Source: Lachnospiraceae bacterium
Lineage (GTDB): Bacteria; Bacillota; Clostridia; Lachnospirales; Lachnospiraceae
DNA: 32,138 nucleotides
Direction of reading: 5' to 3'
NCBI GenBank assembly: GCA_016284355.1
Contig: JAEEOQ010000015.1
Span: forward strand, 1 to 32,138
This document shows, piece by piece, positions 1-7,607 of the stretch. The position numbers were made by a program, and so were the translations under genes. Each line of letters begins with the position of its first letter. The first letter of the stretch is position 1. Below the pieces are notes generated by a model. The model was not told the DNA's origin. It worked only from the letters and a program-made list of their open reading frames with translations, and did no database searches.

Positions 1-356
1 TCAAACGCATCCACCAGTTCATCGATGTCGTTATTGAAAAATGCACCCAGCCCCCAAACATCTTCACCGATTTCAAGAATAGTAACACCATCTTCTTTTG
101 CCTGGGTAAAGGTTGCATTTATCAGCATTCTACGACCTTCAGTCGTATCAAAGAAACTTCCTATGTTCTCTCCGTTCCATGCGTGCATCTCATCCATAGA
201 ATTAAGAGGCTCGGTAATCGGCCGAATATCCCGACCGGAATGCTCAAACAAATATTTCCGGCTTCCTCCAAGCACAAAATGGTTGTGTAGATCAGCCTTT
301 GGACACTTACGGATTGCTTCCATGTCTCCTATTTTTAGCGCTTCTATAAAATCCAT
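1..356 (-). CDS. Adenosine-deaminase-like metal hydrolase, N-terminal part (runs off the window)
   Basis: The reading frame starts at ATG 356 and runs open to the left edge, about 118 codons. Residues 20-30 read KADLHNHFVLGGS, which matches the start of the A_deaminase fold, where the HxH pair binds the catalytic metal. Members hydrolytically remove the amino group from adenosine or related purines in the cytoplasm; which substrate this one uses cannot be told from the N-terminus. Its start lies inside the last codons of the CstA-like gene (13-base overlap), so the two are probably translationally coupled in one operon. The ribosome site before it is weak (GAGA-like), which fits coupling. The LHNHF variant, against the more usual LHxHLxG, and the absence of the rest of the gene leave room for another amidohydrolase-type deaminase. 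Confidence 0.72.
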   Translation of the reverse strand, partial: MDFIEALKIGDMEAIRKCPKADLHNHFVLGGSRKYLFEHSGRDIRPITEPLNSMDEMHAWNGENIGSFFDTTEGRRMLINATFTQAKEDGVTILEIGEDVWGLGAFFNNDIDELVDAF

Positions 357-1783
357 ATTTTCAGTCTCACATTTCTCTTTTGAAGTTTTCGCAGCTTCAC
401 AAGATAAAATACAAAAAAGCCTGCAGATATAATTGCTCCAATAGGATAGGCTATTGCCTTATCTATTCTAAAACCCTCTTTAGCCAACAAAATATATGTT
501 ACGCTTACACCCACCATAAAAGTCGCAGGAAGGGCTGTCATCAGGCTGAAGTATTTGTTTTTTGCTGTTTTCAACAGATATGAAGTTGCCACCCAAAGGC
601 TGATCATAGCCAGGGTCTGATTGCTCCATGAAAAATATCTCCAAAGCACATTAAAATCAAGCTGCGTAAGTATTGCTCCAAGGCCTAAAAGCGGAATTGT
701 GATCAGTAAACGGTTTTTTATGGTTTTCTGATTCAAACCTGCTATTTCGCTTATGATAAGTCTGGCGCTTCTGAATGCAGTATCTCCGGATGTAATCGGA
801 CAAGCAACTACTCCCACAATTGCCAGAACACCACCGACAGGGCCAAGCATTCCCGTGGAAATATCATACACAACACCTGATTGCCCCAATGTGGAAAGTG
901 CATTATTCAGGCCTCCTGTTGCCCCGTAAAAAGCAACACCGCCGGCTGCCCAGATAAGCGCTATGAATGACTCGCATATCATGGCTCCATAGAAAATCTT
1001 ACGGCCTTCTTTTTCTCCCGTCATACATTTTGAGATCATCGGTGACTGAGTAGCGTGAAATCCCGAAATAGCGCCACATGCCACTGTAATAAACATATAC
1101 GGCCAGATTGGAAGACCCTCCGGATGAAGATTTTCAAATGAGATTTCAGGAACTGTATATCCGCCTTTCACTACACCAAAAACTATCCCCAAAGCCATAA
1201 CAATAAGAGTTACGCCAAATACCGGATATAACTTTCCGATGATCTTGTCAATCGGAAGCAGGGTTGCGAGTACATAATAAACCAAAATCACTATTATCCA
1301 AAAGTTAACACCTAATGATTCCGGGGTGAGTTTTGCAATTAATGCTGCAGGGCTATTCACAAAAACAGTACCAGTGAGCAGCAAAAGAATAACCGAAAAT
1401 AATCTCATTCCCCACTTTGGAATGTTGCCAAGATATATTCCCGACAATTCAGCAATGGATTTGCCATCATGACGTTCAGAAATCATGCCCACCATGTAAT
1501 CATGTACGGCTCCTCCAAGTACCGATCCAAAAATAATCCATAAAAAAACCACCGGTCCAAAGCAGGCACCCATTAATGCGCCAAAAATCGGCCCCGTTCC
1601 GGCGATGTTTAAAAGCTGCACCAGAAAGGCTTTCCATGTTTTCATCGGAACATAGTCAACTCCGTCATTTAATCTGTTTGCCGGAGTTTGTCGATCGTCC
1701 GGTGAGAATACCCTCTCAACTACTCTTCCATATATGAAATAACCTGCAATTAAAACTATAAAAGATAAAATTAAAGATATCAT
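344..1783 (-). CDS. cstA: CstA-family transporter (carbon starvation protein, short form)
   Basis: 479 residues, almost wholly hydrophobic, with about 12 or more membrane segments. The N-terminal half carries the family signature: GYFIYGRVVERVF, then NRLNDGVDYVPM, then LNIAGTGPIFGALMGACFGP. A second conserved block (SGFHATQSPMISKCMTGEKEGR) follows near residue 240. CstA proteins import peptides or pyruvate in starved cells; the clostridial short form lacks the long C-terminal extension of the roughly 700-residue enterobacterial protein. Substrate here is not known. The gene starts at ATG 1783 after a GGAGG with rather long spacing, and is followed by the overlapping deaminase-like gene. A promoter is proposed just upstream. 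Confidence 0.9.
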   Translation of the reverse strand: MISLILSFIVLIAGYFIYGRVVERVFSPDDRQTPANRLNDGVDYVPMKTWKAFLVQLLNIAGTGPIFGALMGACFGPVVFLWIIFGSVLGGAVHDYMVGMISERHDGKSIAELSGIYLGNIPKWGMRLFSVILLLLTGTVFVNSPAALIAKLTPESLGVNFWIIVILVYYVLATLLPIDKIIGKLYPVFGVTLIVMALGIVFGVVKGGYTVPEISFENLHPEGLPIWPYMFITVACGAISGFHATQSPMISKCMTGEKEGRKIFYGAMICESFIALIWAAGGVAFYGATGGLNNALSTLGQSGVVYDISTGMLGPVGGVLAIVGVVACPITSGDTAFRSARLIISEIAGLNQKTIKNRLLITIPLLGLGAILTQLDFNVLWRYFSWSNQTLAMISLWVATSYLLKTAKNKYFSLMTALPATFMVGVSVTYILLAKEGFRIDKAIAYPIGAIISAGFFVFYLVKLRKLQKRNVRLKIWIL

Positions 1784-1832
1784 ATAACTCTAATTCCTCC
1801 GTTTCCGATCAGTCAATTATTCCATATAGTAA

Positions 1833-1861
1833 ATTATACTTTATGTTGGATTTTGGGGCAA
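1833..1861 (-). promoter_or_regulatory. Sigma-A-type promoter of the cstA operon
   Basis: On the minus strand a TTGCCC -35 (1861-1856), 17-base spacer and perfect TATAAT -10 (1838-1833) lie about 50 bases before the cstA start. No clear operator was seen. Confidence 0.55.
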
Positions 1862-1870
1862 CAAAGAAAA

Positions 1871-1893
1871 GAGCCCGGTAAAAAACCGGGCCC
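1871..1893 (-). terminator. Intrinsic terminator of the flavoprotein reductase gene
   Basis: GCCCGGT and ACCGGGC form a 7-base-pair stem (1873-1879 with 1885-1891). On the minus strand the stem is followed by TCTTTTC. It lies about 55 bases past the reductase stop codon and upstream of the cstA promoter. Confidence 0.8.
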
Positions 1894-1945
1894 ATGTGTG
1901 TGATCATTTTATGAAACTGTTCAAATTTATGTTACTGCAATGTAC

Positions 1946-3955
1946 TTATTCAGCCACATATGAAGCTGCATTTCTACCTGCTTCAAGACCAAATGTGATA
2001 CTCATAGAGTTTGATGTACCTGATGCAGGGTATTCGATGTAGTAAAGTCCGCCGTTTGCTGCTTCTCCTGCTGCATAAAGTCCGCCGATAGGGGCGCCGT
2101 TTTTGTCAAGTACCTCTGCTCTGCTGTTGATCTTAAGACCGCCCATAGAACCGATGGTGGCAGGTTTTACAACTACTGCATAGTAAGGAGCATTTGCAAG
2201 TGCCTCGCTCTTGCTTACAGCATCTGCAAGTTTATCTGCGTCCATACCGCAAGCCTTTGCAAGTTCTTCTACGGAATCTGCCTTATATCCAAAGCCAAGT
2301 GCTATTGCTGCTTCTCCGTTTGCTTCGCCTGCTGCATCGTAAATACCAAAGAATGAATCATAGCCTGAAGCGTGAAGTGCTGTATGTGTTATTGGGTAAT
2401 CAATGTTGTTTATAATATATCCGCCGTCGCTTCCGACATAGATAGGTGCTCCCATTGAGATACCGCTCTGTCCGCTGTTGTTAAGGCTTCCGTCTACAAT
2501 GTCAAATCCGATGATGCCGCCCTTGAATTCTGTGTCAGCGCCTACAGCCATACCCATTTTGATACCTTCACCAAGGTTGCCCTTGTTGGAAAGCGGGAAA
2601 TCGCCTACTGCGATTGGTGAATACTCTGCTTTCATCTCTTCGCTGGCATCAAAACCACCTGTTGCAATGATAACAGACTTGGTGTTAAATGTATAAGAAA
2701 TACCTCTGCCCTCAGCTTTAAGTCCTGTAACTTTGCCATCTGCAGTTACGATCTCGGTTCCCTTGCAGTTTGTAATAACTTCTACGCCTGCTTTTTCTGC
2801 TCTCTTGCTCATAGGTCCGATAAGAGAAGCGCCGCTAAAGCCTGCTGCAAAACGTGCACGTGGCTGTGGAGCGGTACCTGAAGGAGCAGTCATAAACCAT
2901 TCAACTCCTGACTCGTTAAGGAAATCAATGGTTCCAAGTGCATGCTCTGCAAAGAAGTTTACGATCTCATCGTCTGCCTTTCCTTCTGCTCTGTCCTGAT
3001 AATACTTTTCCATCTCAGGAATGTCGGCCTCATCTACAGGAGCATATACGATACCTGCAGAAATAAGTGTTGATCCACCGACAACGCCCTGCTTTTCGAT
3101 AAGGATTACTTTAGCGCCGTTTTCAGCAGCTGCGATGGCAGATGAAAAACCTGCTGCACCTGCACCTACGACTACAACGTCAGCATCCTTTGTTACTTCC
3201 TGTGCAGGATACTCAACCTTTGCAAATAAGCTATCCGGCGCACCTGCCTCTTTAAGACAAGCGGTTACTGCTGAAAGCATAGCTCTGCTTGTAAGTGTAG
3301 CGCCTGTGATAGCATCTACTCCTGCGGTGTTGTATTCAACCACATCATTTTCAAGAAGGGCGATAGCCTTTCCGCCAAGATCAGGAGTCTCAGCATTCTC
3401 TCCTGCCTTTACGCTTACGATCTTGCTTTCGTCTACAGTAACTTCAACTTCAAAATAACCGTAAAAACCTTTAGCAGTAGCCTTATAGGTACCTGCAGTC
3501 ATATTTGCTGCGGCAGGTGTCTCAATGCCCATTGCCTCATTTAATGCAGATGCTACTGCATTTTTAACTGCTGTTGAAGTAAGAGTGGCTCCTGAAACTC
3601 CGTCAAATTCTGCAGAATTAGCAGCTTTGATAACGTCAGGAAGCGCTGTGATGGCTTCGCCGCCGATTCCCGGTGTTTCATCCTCGCCTGTGATCACAAC
3701 ATCTGTGATCTCGTTTTCATTTACAGTAACAGTAACGGTAACATCGCCTCCAAAGCCCTGCTCTGTAGCGCTGTATGTACCCGGGATATATTTGCCGGCT
3801 GCGCCGTTATTTTCGCTGGCATCATCAGGGGTCTGCTGTCCGTTTTCCTCTGCCTGAGGTTTCTCCTCTTTAGGCTGTTCCTTTGATCCGCAAGCCACAA
3901 GTGAAAATGCCATAACCGCGATCAAAAGAATACTAATAATCTTCTTCATTGTCAT
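1946..3955 (-). CDS. Secreted flavoprotein reductase lipoprotein: two FMN_bind modules plus FAD_binding_2
   Basis: 669 residues. The N-terminus is a lipoprotein signal ending at Cys22 (SLVACGS). Residues ~57-140 and ~155-235 are tandem FMN_bind modules, each with the flavin attachment motif (DGVSGATLT, acceptor Thr126; DAITGATLT, acceptor Thr222), the target of the ApbE flavin transferase. Residues ~258-669 are a fumarate-reductase/flavocytochrome-type FAD_binding_2 domain with the dinucleotide motif GAGAAG (264-269), GSMGGL and GGLYAAGE. Such surface proteins pass electrons through covalent flavins to an external acceptor. The C-terminal block reads EYPASGTSNS (641-650), where fumarate reductases have the substrate arginine in R-x-GGNA, so fumarate is unlikely to be the substrate. 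An AGGAGG lies 4 bases before ATG 3955 and 10 before ATG 3949, so either Met may be used. No apbE or electron-donor gene lies in the window. Confidence 0.9.
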   Translation of the reverse strand: MTMKKIISILLIAVMAFSLVACGSKEQPKEEKPQAEENGQQTPDDASENNGAAGKYIPGTYSATEQGFGGDVTVTVTVNENEITDVVITGEDETPGIGGEAITALPDVIKAANSAEFDGVSGATLTSTAVKNAVASALNEAMGIETPAAANMTAGTYKATAKGFYGYFEVEVTVDESKIVSVKAGENAETPDLGGKAIALLENDVVEYNTAGVDAITGATLTSRAMLSAVTACLKEAGAPDSLFAKVEYPAQEVTKDADVVVVGAGAAGFSSAIAAAENGAKVILIEKQGVVGGSTLISAGIVYAPVDEADIPEMEKYYQDRAEGKADDEIVNFFAEHALGTIDFLNESGVEWFMTAPSGTAPQPRARFAAGFSGASLIGPMSKRAEKAGVEVITNCKGTEIVTADGKVTGLKAEGRGISYTFNTKSVIIATGGFDASEEMKAEYSPIAVGDFPLSNKGNLGEGIKMGMAVGADTEFKGGIIGFDIVDGSLNNSGQSGISMGAPIYVGSDGGYIINNIDYPITHTALHASGYDSFFGIYDAAGEANGEAAIALGFGYKADSVEELAKACGMDADKLADAVSKSEALANAPYYAVVVKPATIGSMGGLKINSRAEVLDKNGAPIGGLYAAGEAANGGLYYIEYPASGTSNSMSITFGLEAGRNAASYVAE

Positions 3956-4079
3956 ATCTCCTCCTATTGATATTTTTTTGACAATACTTACTTATCTATT
4001 ATATCATCCATCTGCTTATAATCATTCGTTTCAAAGAGCTAATAATTCTGAAGTCGTTTTGTGAATTTGCTGTCTCATT

Positions 4080-4108
4080 TTGACTTTTGTTCTTTTCTGT
4101 ATTATTAT
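4080..4108 (+). promoter_or_regulatory. Sigma-A-type promoter of the PucR-type regulator
   Basis: TTGACT (4080-4085), a 17-base spacer and TATTAT (4103-4108) match the consensus in 10 of 12 positions. Transcription would start near 4115, within or just after the left arm of the inverted repeat. Confidence 0.7.
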
Positions 4109-4109
4109 T

Positions 4110-4158
4110 GGATGCGAATAATATGACAAAAAGGATCTGCGATTTTTTAATCGCATCC
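4110..4158 (+). repeat. Nested inverted repeat at the start site and leader of the PucR-type gene
   Basis: GGATGCGA (4110-4117) is the perfect reverse complement of TCGCATCC (4151-4158). The right arm also pairs with a nearer segment: TGCGATT (4138-4144), loop TTTT, AATCGCA (4149-4155), extended by GGA/TCC across a small bulge. The right arm thus has two possible partners. It could be an operator of two half sites about four helical turns apart, or an RNA hairpin just ahead of the ribosome site. Confidence 0.6.
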
Positions 4159-4181
4159 TTAAGACACAGGGGAATCAGGCT

Positions 4182-5408
4182 ATGAATAACGAAAAAACGC
4201 TTTCTGAGAAGATATCGCTATTAATAAAAGAAATGAACACCACGGGAGATGTACAGCATCTTCTTGATCTTGGCTACGAGCTTTTGGGTAATCCGCTGCT
4301 CCTTGTAGACATATCCCTTTGCTTTCTTGCTCATGCCGGCGGAAACACGGTCAGCGACGAGCCTCTTTGGAACTGGACTTTATCAAAGGGCTATGTTACG
4401 GATGATTATGCAAGTTCGGTCCTTTCTATAAAGGCAGACCCCGATAGTCACGAACGAAAGCTTATATGGGAAACAGGCATGTTAAAACACAGACAGCTTG
4501 TAGGGCTCGTTTGCCAGAACGGCAACCCTCTCGGTTATCTCAAGCTTTTGGAATACAACCGCGAAGTTAGTTCAGAAGATGAAGAACTATTAAGCGTGCT
4601 CTGCGACTTTACAGCCATCCTCATTTCAAAGGATGCCACAGCATACAGATACGACGATCACCCGCTTATCGAGTCTTTTATGACTTCTCTACTTACAGGC
4701 AAGCTTTACGAGCCTGCTGCCATAAAAGAACGTGCCGAGCGTTTCGGACTTAATCTTTACAAAAATCTTCTTATCATAACAATAAGGCCGGCAGAAAACA
4801 TCGGCAACATGAAAGAGCGCACGCTGTACCTTAAAAAGACTATCCAAAACGGTCTTAATAAAAATACCGTCGTTTTTTTTGAGGGCAATATCGTTGTTTT
4901 ATATGATTTTAAAAATGAAAAAGGGCTCCTGCCTATAGAGGAACCCGCAATCAAAAAAATACTTACAGGGACGGGATGTATCTGTGGGATCAGCCCCGTT
5001 TTTACATCTCTTACAGAGGTATCCGAAAACTACAAGCTTTCCCTTTCTGCCTGCATCATCGGAAAGAAAACAGGCGCAGAAGGTAACATATTTAAGTACT
5101 ACGACTTTGCCACATCCGACCTGTTCCTTACCTATATGCAGTCAAATGACCCGAAAAACCTTATACATCCGGCCATAAATGTGCTTCGCGATCATTTCGG
5201 AAGCAAGAGCGACGACTATATTGTTACGCTGTTTACTTATATCGACAACTTCCAAAACCTGACGGAAACTTCAAAAGAGCTCCACCTGCACCACAACACC
5301 CTGAAATACAGGCTTGACAAGATCAAGGAAATAACAGATCTTGATCTTAATGATGCCGAGACAATATTCAGGCTGGCGCTTTCAAAGAGGATAATGGCGC
5401 TAATGTAA
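4182..5408 (+). CDS. PucR/CdaR-type transcriptional regulator
   Basis: 408 residues and the only plus-strand gene. The C-terminal ~70 residues form the HTH_30 domain typical of PucR and sugar-diacid (CdaR) regulators: TLFTYIDNFQNLTETSKELHL, then HHNTLKYRLDKI, then a short A-x-R-LALS helix. The N-terminal part (to ~160) resembles a ligand-sensing PAS/GAF-like domain and the middle has the GGDEF-like fold position seen in the family. Such proteins usually activate nearby catabolic or uptake genes when they bind a small molecule. It stands divergent from the reductase gene, its likeliest target. Start ATG 4182 follows a modest AGGGGA. Its 3' end overlaps the convergent lipoprotein gene by 9 bases, and no terminator was seen there. 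The ligand is unknown. Confidence 0.85.
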   Translation: MNNEKTLSEKISLLIKEMNTTGDVQHLLDLGYELLGNPLLLVDISLCFLAHAGGNTVSDEPLWNWTLSKGYVTDDYASSVLSIKADPDSHERKLIWETGMLKHRQLVGLVCQNGNPLGYLKLLEYNREVSSEDEELLSVLCDFTAILISKDATAYRYDDHPLIESFMTSLLTGKLYEPAAIKERAERFGLNLYKNLLIITIRPAENIGNMKERTLYLKKTIQNGLNKNTVVFFEGNIVVLYDFKNEKGLLPIEEPAIKKILTGTGCICGISPVFTSLTEVSENYKLSLSACIIGKKTGAEGNIFKYYDFATSDLFLTYMQSNDPKNLIHPAINVLRDHFGSKSDDYIVTLFTYIDNFQNLTETSKELHLHHNTLKYRLDKIKEITDLDLNDAETIFRLALSKRIMALM

Positions 5409-6023
5409 CACCGCGTCTTTAAGTGTACAGTACGTGTTTCCTGCCTCTTCGTATGTCCCGAAGGTTCCGACTACGCAAACCGTGTCGCCATCCTTAGGAT
5501 AGTCACCGGAAAGCTTATCTTCCGCAAGATCAAATTCTATGCCCTGGGCGCAGCAGGCAGTTGCGTCCTGAACGATACAGGCATAGTATACCTTACCCGT
5601 AGCTATATCCGTCACCGTATAGCAGGTGCCCTCCATTTTTATGGTCTTTCCTAAGTAATCTTCAGGAGACGTGGCCATAGAGTAAACCTCTGCATATACC
5701 ATCGTACTTGAAAGCGCGGTAAGATCAACATCTATGCCTTCTGTTTCGGAACGCGGCATATCATCAGGTATTTTCTCAGGCTCCGGTGCCCCTTCATTTA
5801 TACCCGATTTTCTTACTATTTCCTCTTCGATAGGAAAATCGCTTTCGGCTTTTGAACTCTCTTTTTCTTTGTCAGCTTCTTTCATATTCTGCATAATGAC
5901 ATCTGAAACGCCCACAGAATTTGAAATCTGATTCCCGGCCTTTTTTGCGGGGTCGTCGCATGCAAGGAGCAAAATAAGCAGGCCGGCTCCGATCGCAGTT
6001 CTTATCAGGTTCTTTCTTTTCAT
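5400..6023 (-). CDS. Cys-rich lipoprotein at the end of the zinc-type ABC operon
   Basis: 207 residues. A lipoprotein signal ends at Cys22 (LLLACDD). Residues 25-100 are a charged, low-complexity linker. The C-terminal ~105 residues form a compact, probably all-beta (OB-like) domain with six cysteines: Cys134, Cys149, a Cys157-Cys158 pair in the block VQDATACCAQGIEF, Cys183 and Cys199. I do not recognise a named family, but the ACCAQGIEF block looks like a conserved core rather than linker. Its ATG overlaps the permease stop codon (ATGA), so it is the last gene of the operon and translationally coupled. A role at the outer face of the membrane in zinc binding, hand-over or sensing is inferred from context and Cys content only. 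Confidence 0.75.
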   Translation of the reverse strand: MKRKNLIRTAIGAGLLILLLACDDPAKKAGNQISNSVGVSDVIMQNMKEADKEKESSKAESDFPIEEEIVRKSGINEGAPEPEKIPDDMPRSETEGIDVDLTALSSTMVYAEVYSMATSPEDYLGKTIKMEGTCYTVTDIATGKVYYACIVQDATACCAQGIEFDLAEDKLSGDYPKDGDTVCVVGTFGTYEEAGNTYCTLKDAVLH

Positions 6024-6862
6024 ACGCCCACCCCCTTAAGTCTTCCTGCGGCGCAGCAACACGTAAAAGCCAGCACATCTATGGCTACTATGGTTGAGCC
6101 TACAGGAGTTCCTGCAAGGATAGAGATCATTATTCCAAGGAAAGCACAGATAACCGAAAGCACAGCTGAGCAAACCGTAACGCTTTTAAAGTTATTAAAA
6201 AGCCTCATTGCCGAAAGTGCAGGAAAGATCACCAGCGCCGAAATAAGCAGCGAGCCCACAAGGTTCATGGCAAGTACTATTATAACTGCGATAACAACCG
6301 CTATAAGAAGGTTGTATCTGTCTGTTTTTGTGCCCACTGCCCTGGCAAAATTTTCATCAAATGTTACCGCAAATATCCTGTTATAAAAAAGCACAAAAAT
6401 TGCGACCACAACTACCGAAAGCACAGCGCAGACTCGCACCTCCCTCAGGGTAAGGGTAAGGATGGATGTGGAGCCAAAAAGGGTTGAACACACATCGCCT
6501 GTAAGATTTGAGGATGTGGAAAAAATATTCATAAGTAGATATCCAAAGGCCATGGAACCTACTGATATCATGGCCACCATGGCATCCCCTTTTATTTTTG
6601 TGTTCTGCCCTGTTCGAAGCAAAAGGATTGCCGCAATAACGGTGACAGGCAGCATTATTATCATCCTGTTTGTAAATTGCAGTACCGCAGCGATGGCCAT
6701 TGCGCCAAATGCCACATGAGACAGCCCGTCTCCTATAAAGGAAAATCTTTTTAATACAAGGGTAACCCCAAGAAGCGAGGAACAAAGGGCAATGAGTACG
6801 CCCACTATAAGCGCGTATCTTACAAAAGGATACTGAAAATACAATGTAAGTTTATCTATCAT
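6020..6862 (-). CDS. znuB: Zinc/manganese-type ABC transporter permease (ZnuB/AdcB-like)
   Basis: 280 residues with about 8-9 membrane segments, the ABC-3 family pattern. Recognisable blocks include LLGVTLVLKRFSFIGDGLSHVAFGAMA (residues ~30-55) and the later MNLVGSLLISALVIFPALSAMRL, which carries the cytoplasmic coupling region. It forms the membrane channel for the metal delivered by the neighbouring His-rich binding protein. Its start overlaps the ATPase gene by 11 bases with a GGGAGG site inside the latter, and its stop overlaps the start of the Cys-rich lipoprotein by 4 bases. Zinc rather than manganese or iron is inferred from the His-rich partner. Confidence 0.9.
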   Translation of the reverse strand: MIDKLTLYFQYPFVRYALIVGVLIALCSSLLGVTLVLKRFSFIGDGLSHVAFGAMAIAAVLQFTNRMIIMLPVTVIAAILLLRTGQNTKIKGDAMVAMISVGSMAFGYLLMNIFSTSSNLTGDVCSTLFGSTSILTLTLREVRVCAVLSVVVVAIFVLFYNRIFAVTFDENFARAVGTKTDRYNLLIAVVIAVIIVLAMNLVGSLLISALVIFPALSAMRLFNNFKSVTVCSAVLSVICAFLGIMISILAGTPVGSTIVAIDVLAFTCCCAAGRLKGVGV

Positions 6863-7595
6863 TTCCGGTGCCTCCCTGTTCTTTCCCTTCGTTTTTAAAT
6901 CTTCTGTTCATTATAAAGAGCTGTCCGGGGCTGCTTTTTAAGTAATCTTCCTTTGTACCAAAGAAAACCTCTTCTCCTATGTGGAGAATATGGCTTGCAT
7001 AAAGGACTGCTGCCTCGATATCATGGCTTATCATGATGATGGTGATCCCTTCGCTGTTAAGCTTCTTTATCAGTTCATACATTTCCGCTGTAACCTTCGG
7101 GTCAAGGCCTGACACCGGCTCGTCAAGAAGCAGAACCTTTTGCGTGGCACAAAGCGCCCTTGCAAGAAGGACTCTTTGCTGCTGCCCGCCGGAAAGCTCT
7201 CTGTAGCTTCTGTTTTCAAGCTCTTTTATCCGCATACGTTCCATATTGCTTTTGGCAAGCTCTTTTTCTTTTCGGCTGTAAAAGGGTCTTATCCCGCAGC
7301 GCCCCTGGCAGCCCGAAAGGACCACCTCTTTAACGGATGCCGGAAAGTCCTTTTGTACCTGTGTCTGCTGCGGCAGATACCCGATCTCATTTGCATTAAG
7401 GCCATCACCTGTAAGGATCTTTCCCTCTATCGGTTCCATAAGGCTTAAAAGGGTCTTCATAAGCGTAGTTTTCCCCGATCCGTTTTCCCCAACAATACAA
7501 AGATAATCTCCGCTGTTTACCTCAAAATTCAGCCCCGAAACTATAACTTCCCTGTCGTACCCGAGGGCCAGATCCTTTGCAGTGATAAGTGCCAT
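6852..7595 (-). CDS. znuC: Zinc-type ABC transporter ATP-binding protein (ZnuC/AdcC-like)
   Basis: 247 residues, usual length. Walker A GENGSGKTT (~37-45), the ABC signature LSGGQQQRVLLARAL (~134-148), Walker B VLLLDEPVSGLD and the H-loop SHD are all present, so it should be active. The YLPQQTQVQKDFPASVKEVVLSG block is typical of metal-uptake ATPases. It powers the neighbouring permease. A gap of 12 bases follows the binding-protein gene, and the 3' end overlaps the permease gene. Tail residues after ~225 (NRRFKNEGKEQGGTGNDR) are polar and unlikely to be structured. Confidence 0.92.
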   Translation of the reverse strand: MALITAKDLALGYDREVIVSGLNFEVNSGDYLCIVGENGSGKTTLMKTLLSLMEPIEGKILTGDGLNANEIGYLPQQTQVQKDFPASVKEVVLSGCQGRCGIRPFYSRKEKELAKSNMERMRIKELENRSYRELSGGQQQRVLLARALCATQKVLLLDEPVSGLDPKVTAEMYELIKKLNSEGITIIMISHDIEAAVLYASHILHIGEEVFFGTKEDYLKSSPGQLFIMNRRFKNEGKEQGGTGNDR

Positions 7596-7607
7596 AATGT
7601 TTTCCTC

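Larger units (their letters stand above)
3956..4181. promoter_or_regulatory. Divergent control region between the reductase and the PucR-type regulator
   Basis: The A+T-rich 226-base gap holds signals for both genes. Leftward, a perfect TATAAT -10 (4003-3998) with no good -35 precedes the strong AGGAGG of the reductase. Rightward lie the regulator promoter and a nested inverted repeat. The layout suggests the regulator controls the reductase; this is inference. Confidence 0.55.
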
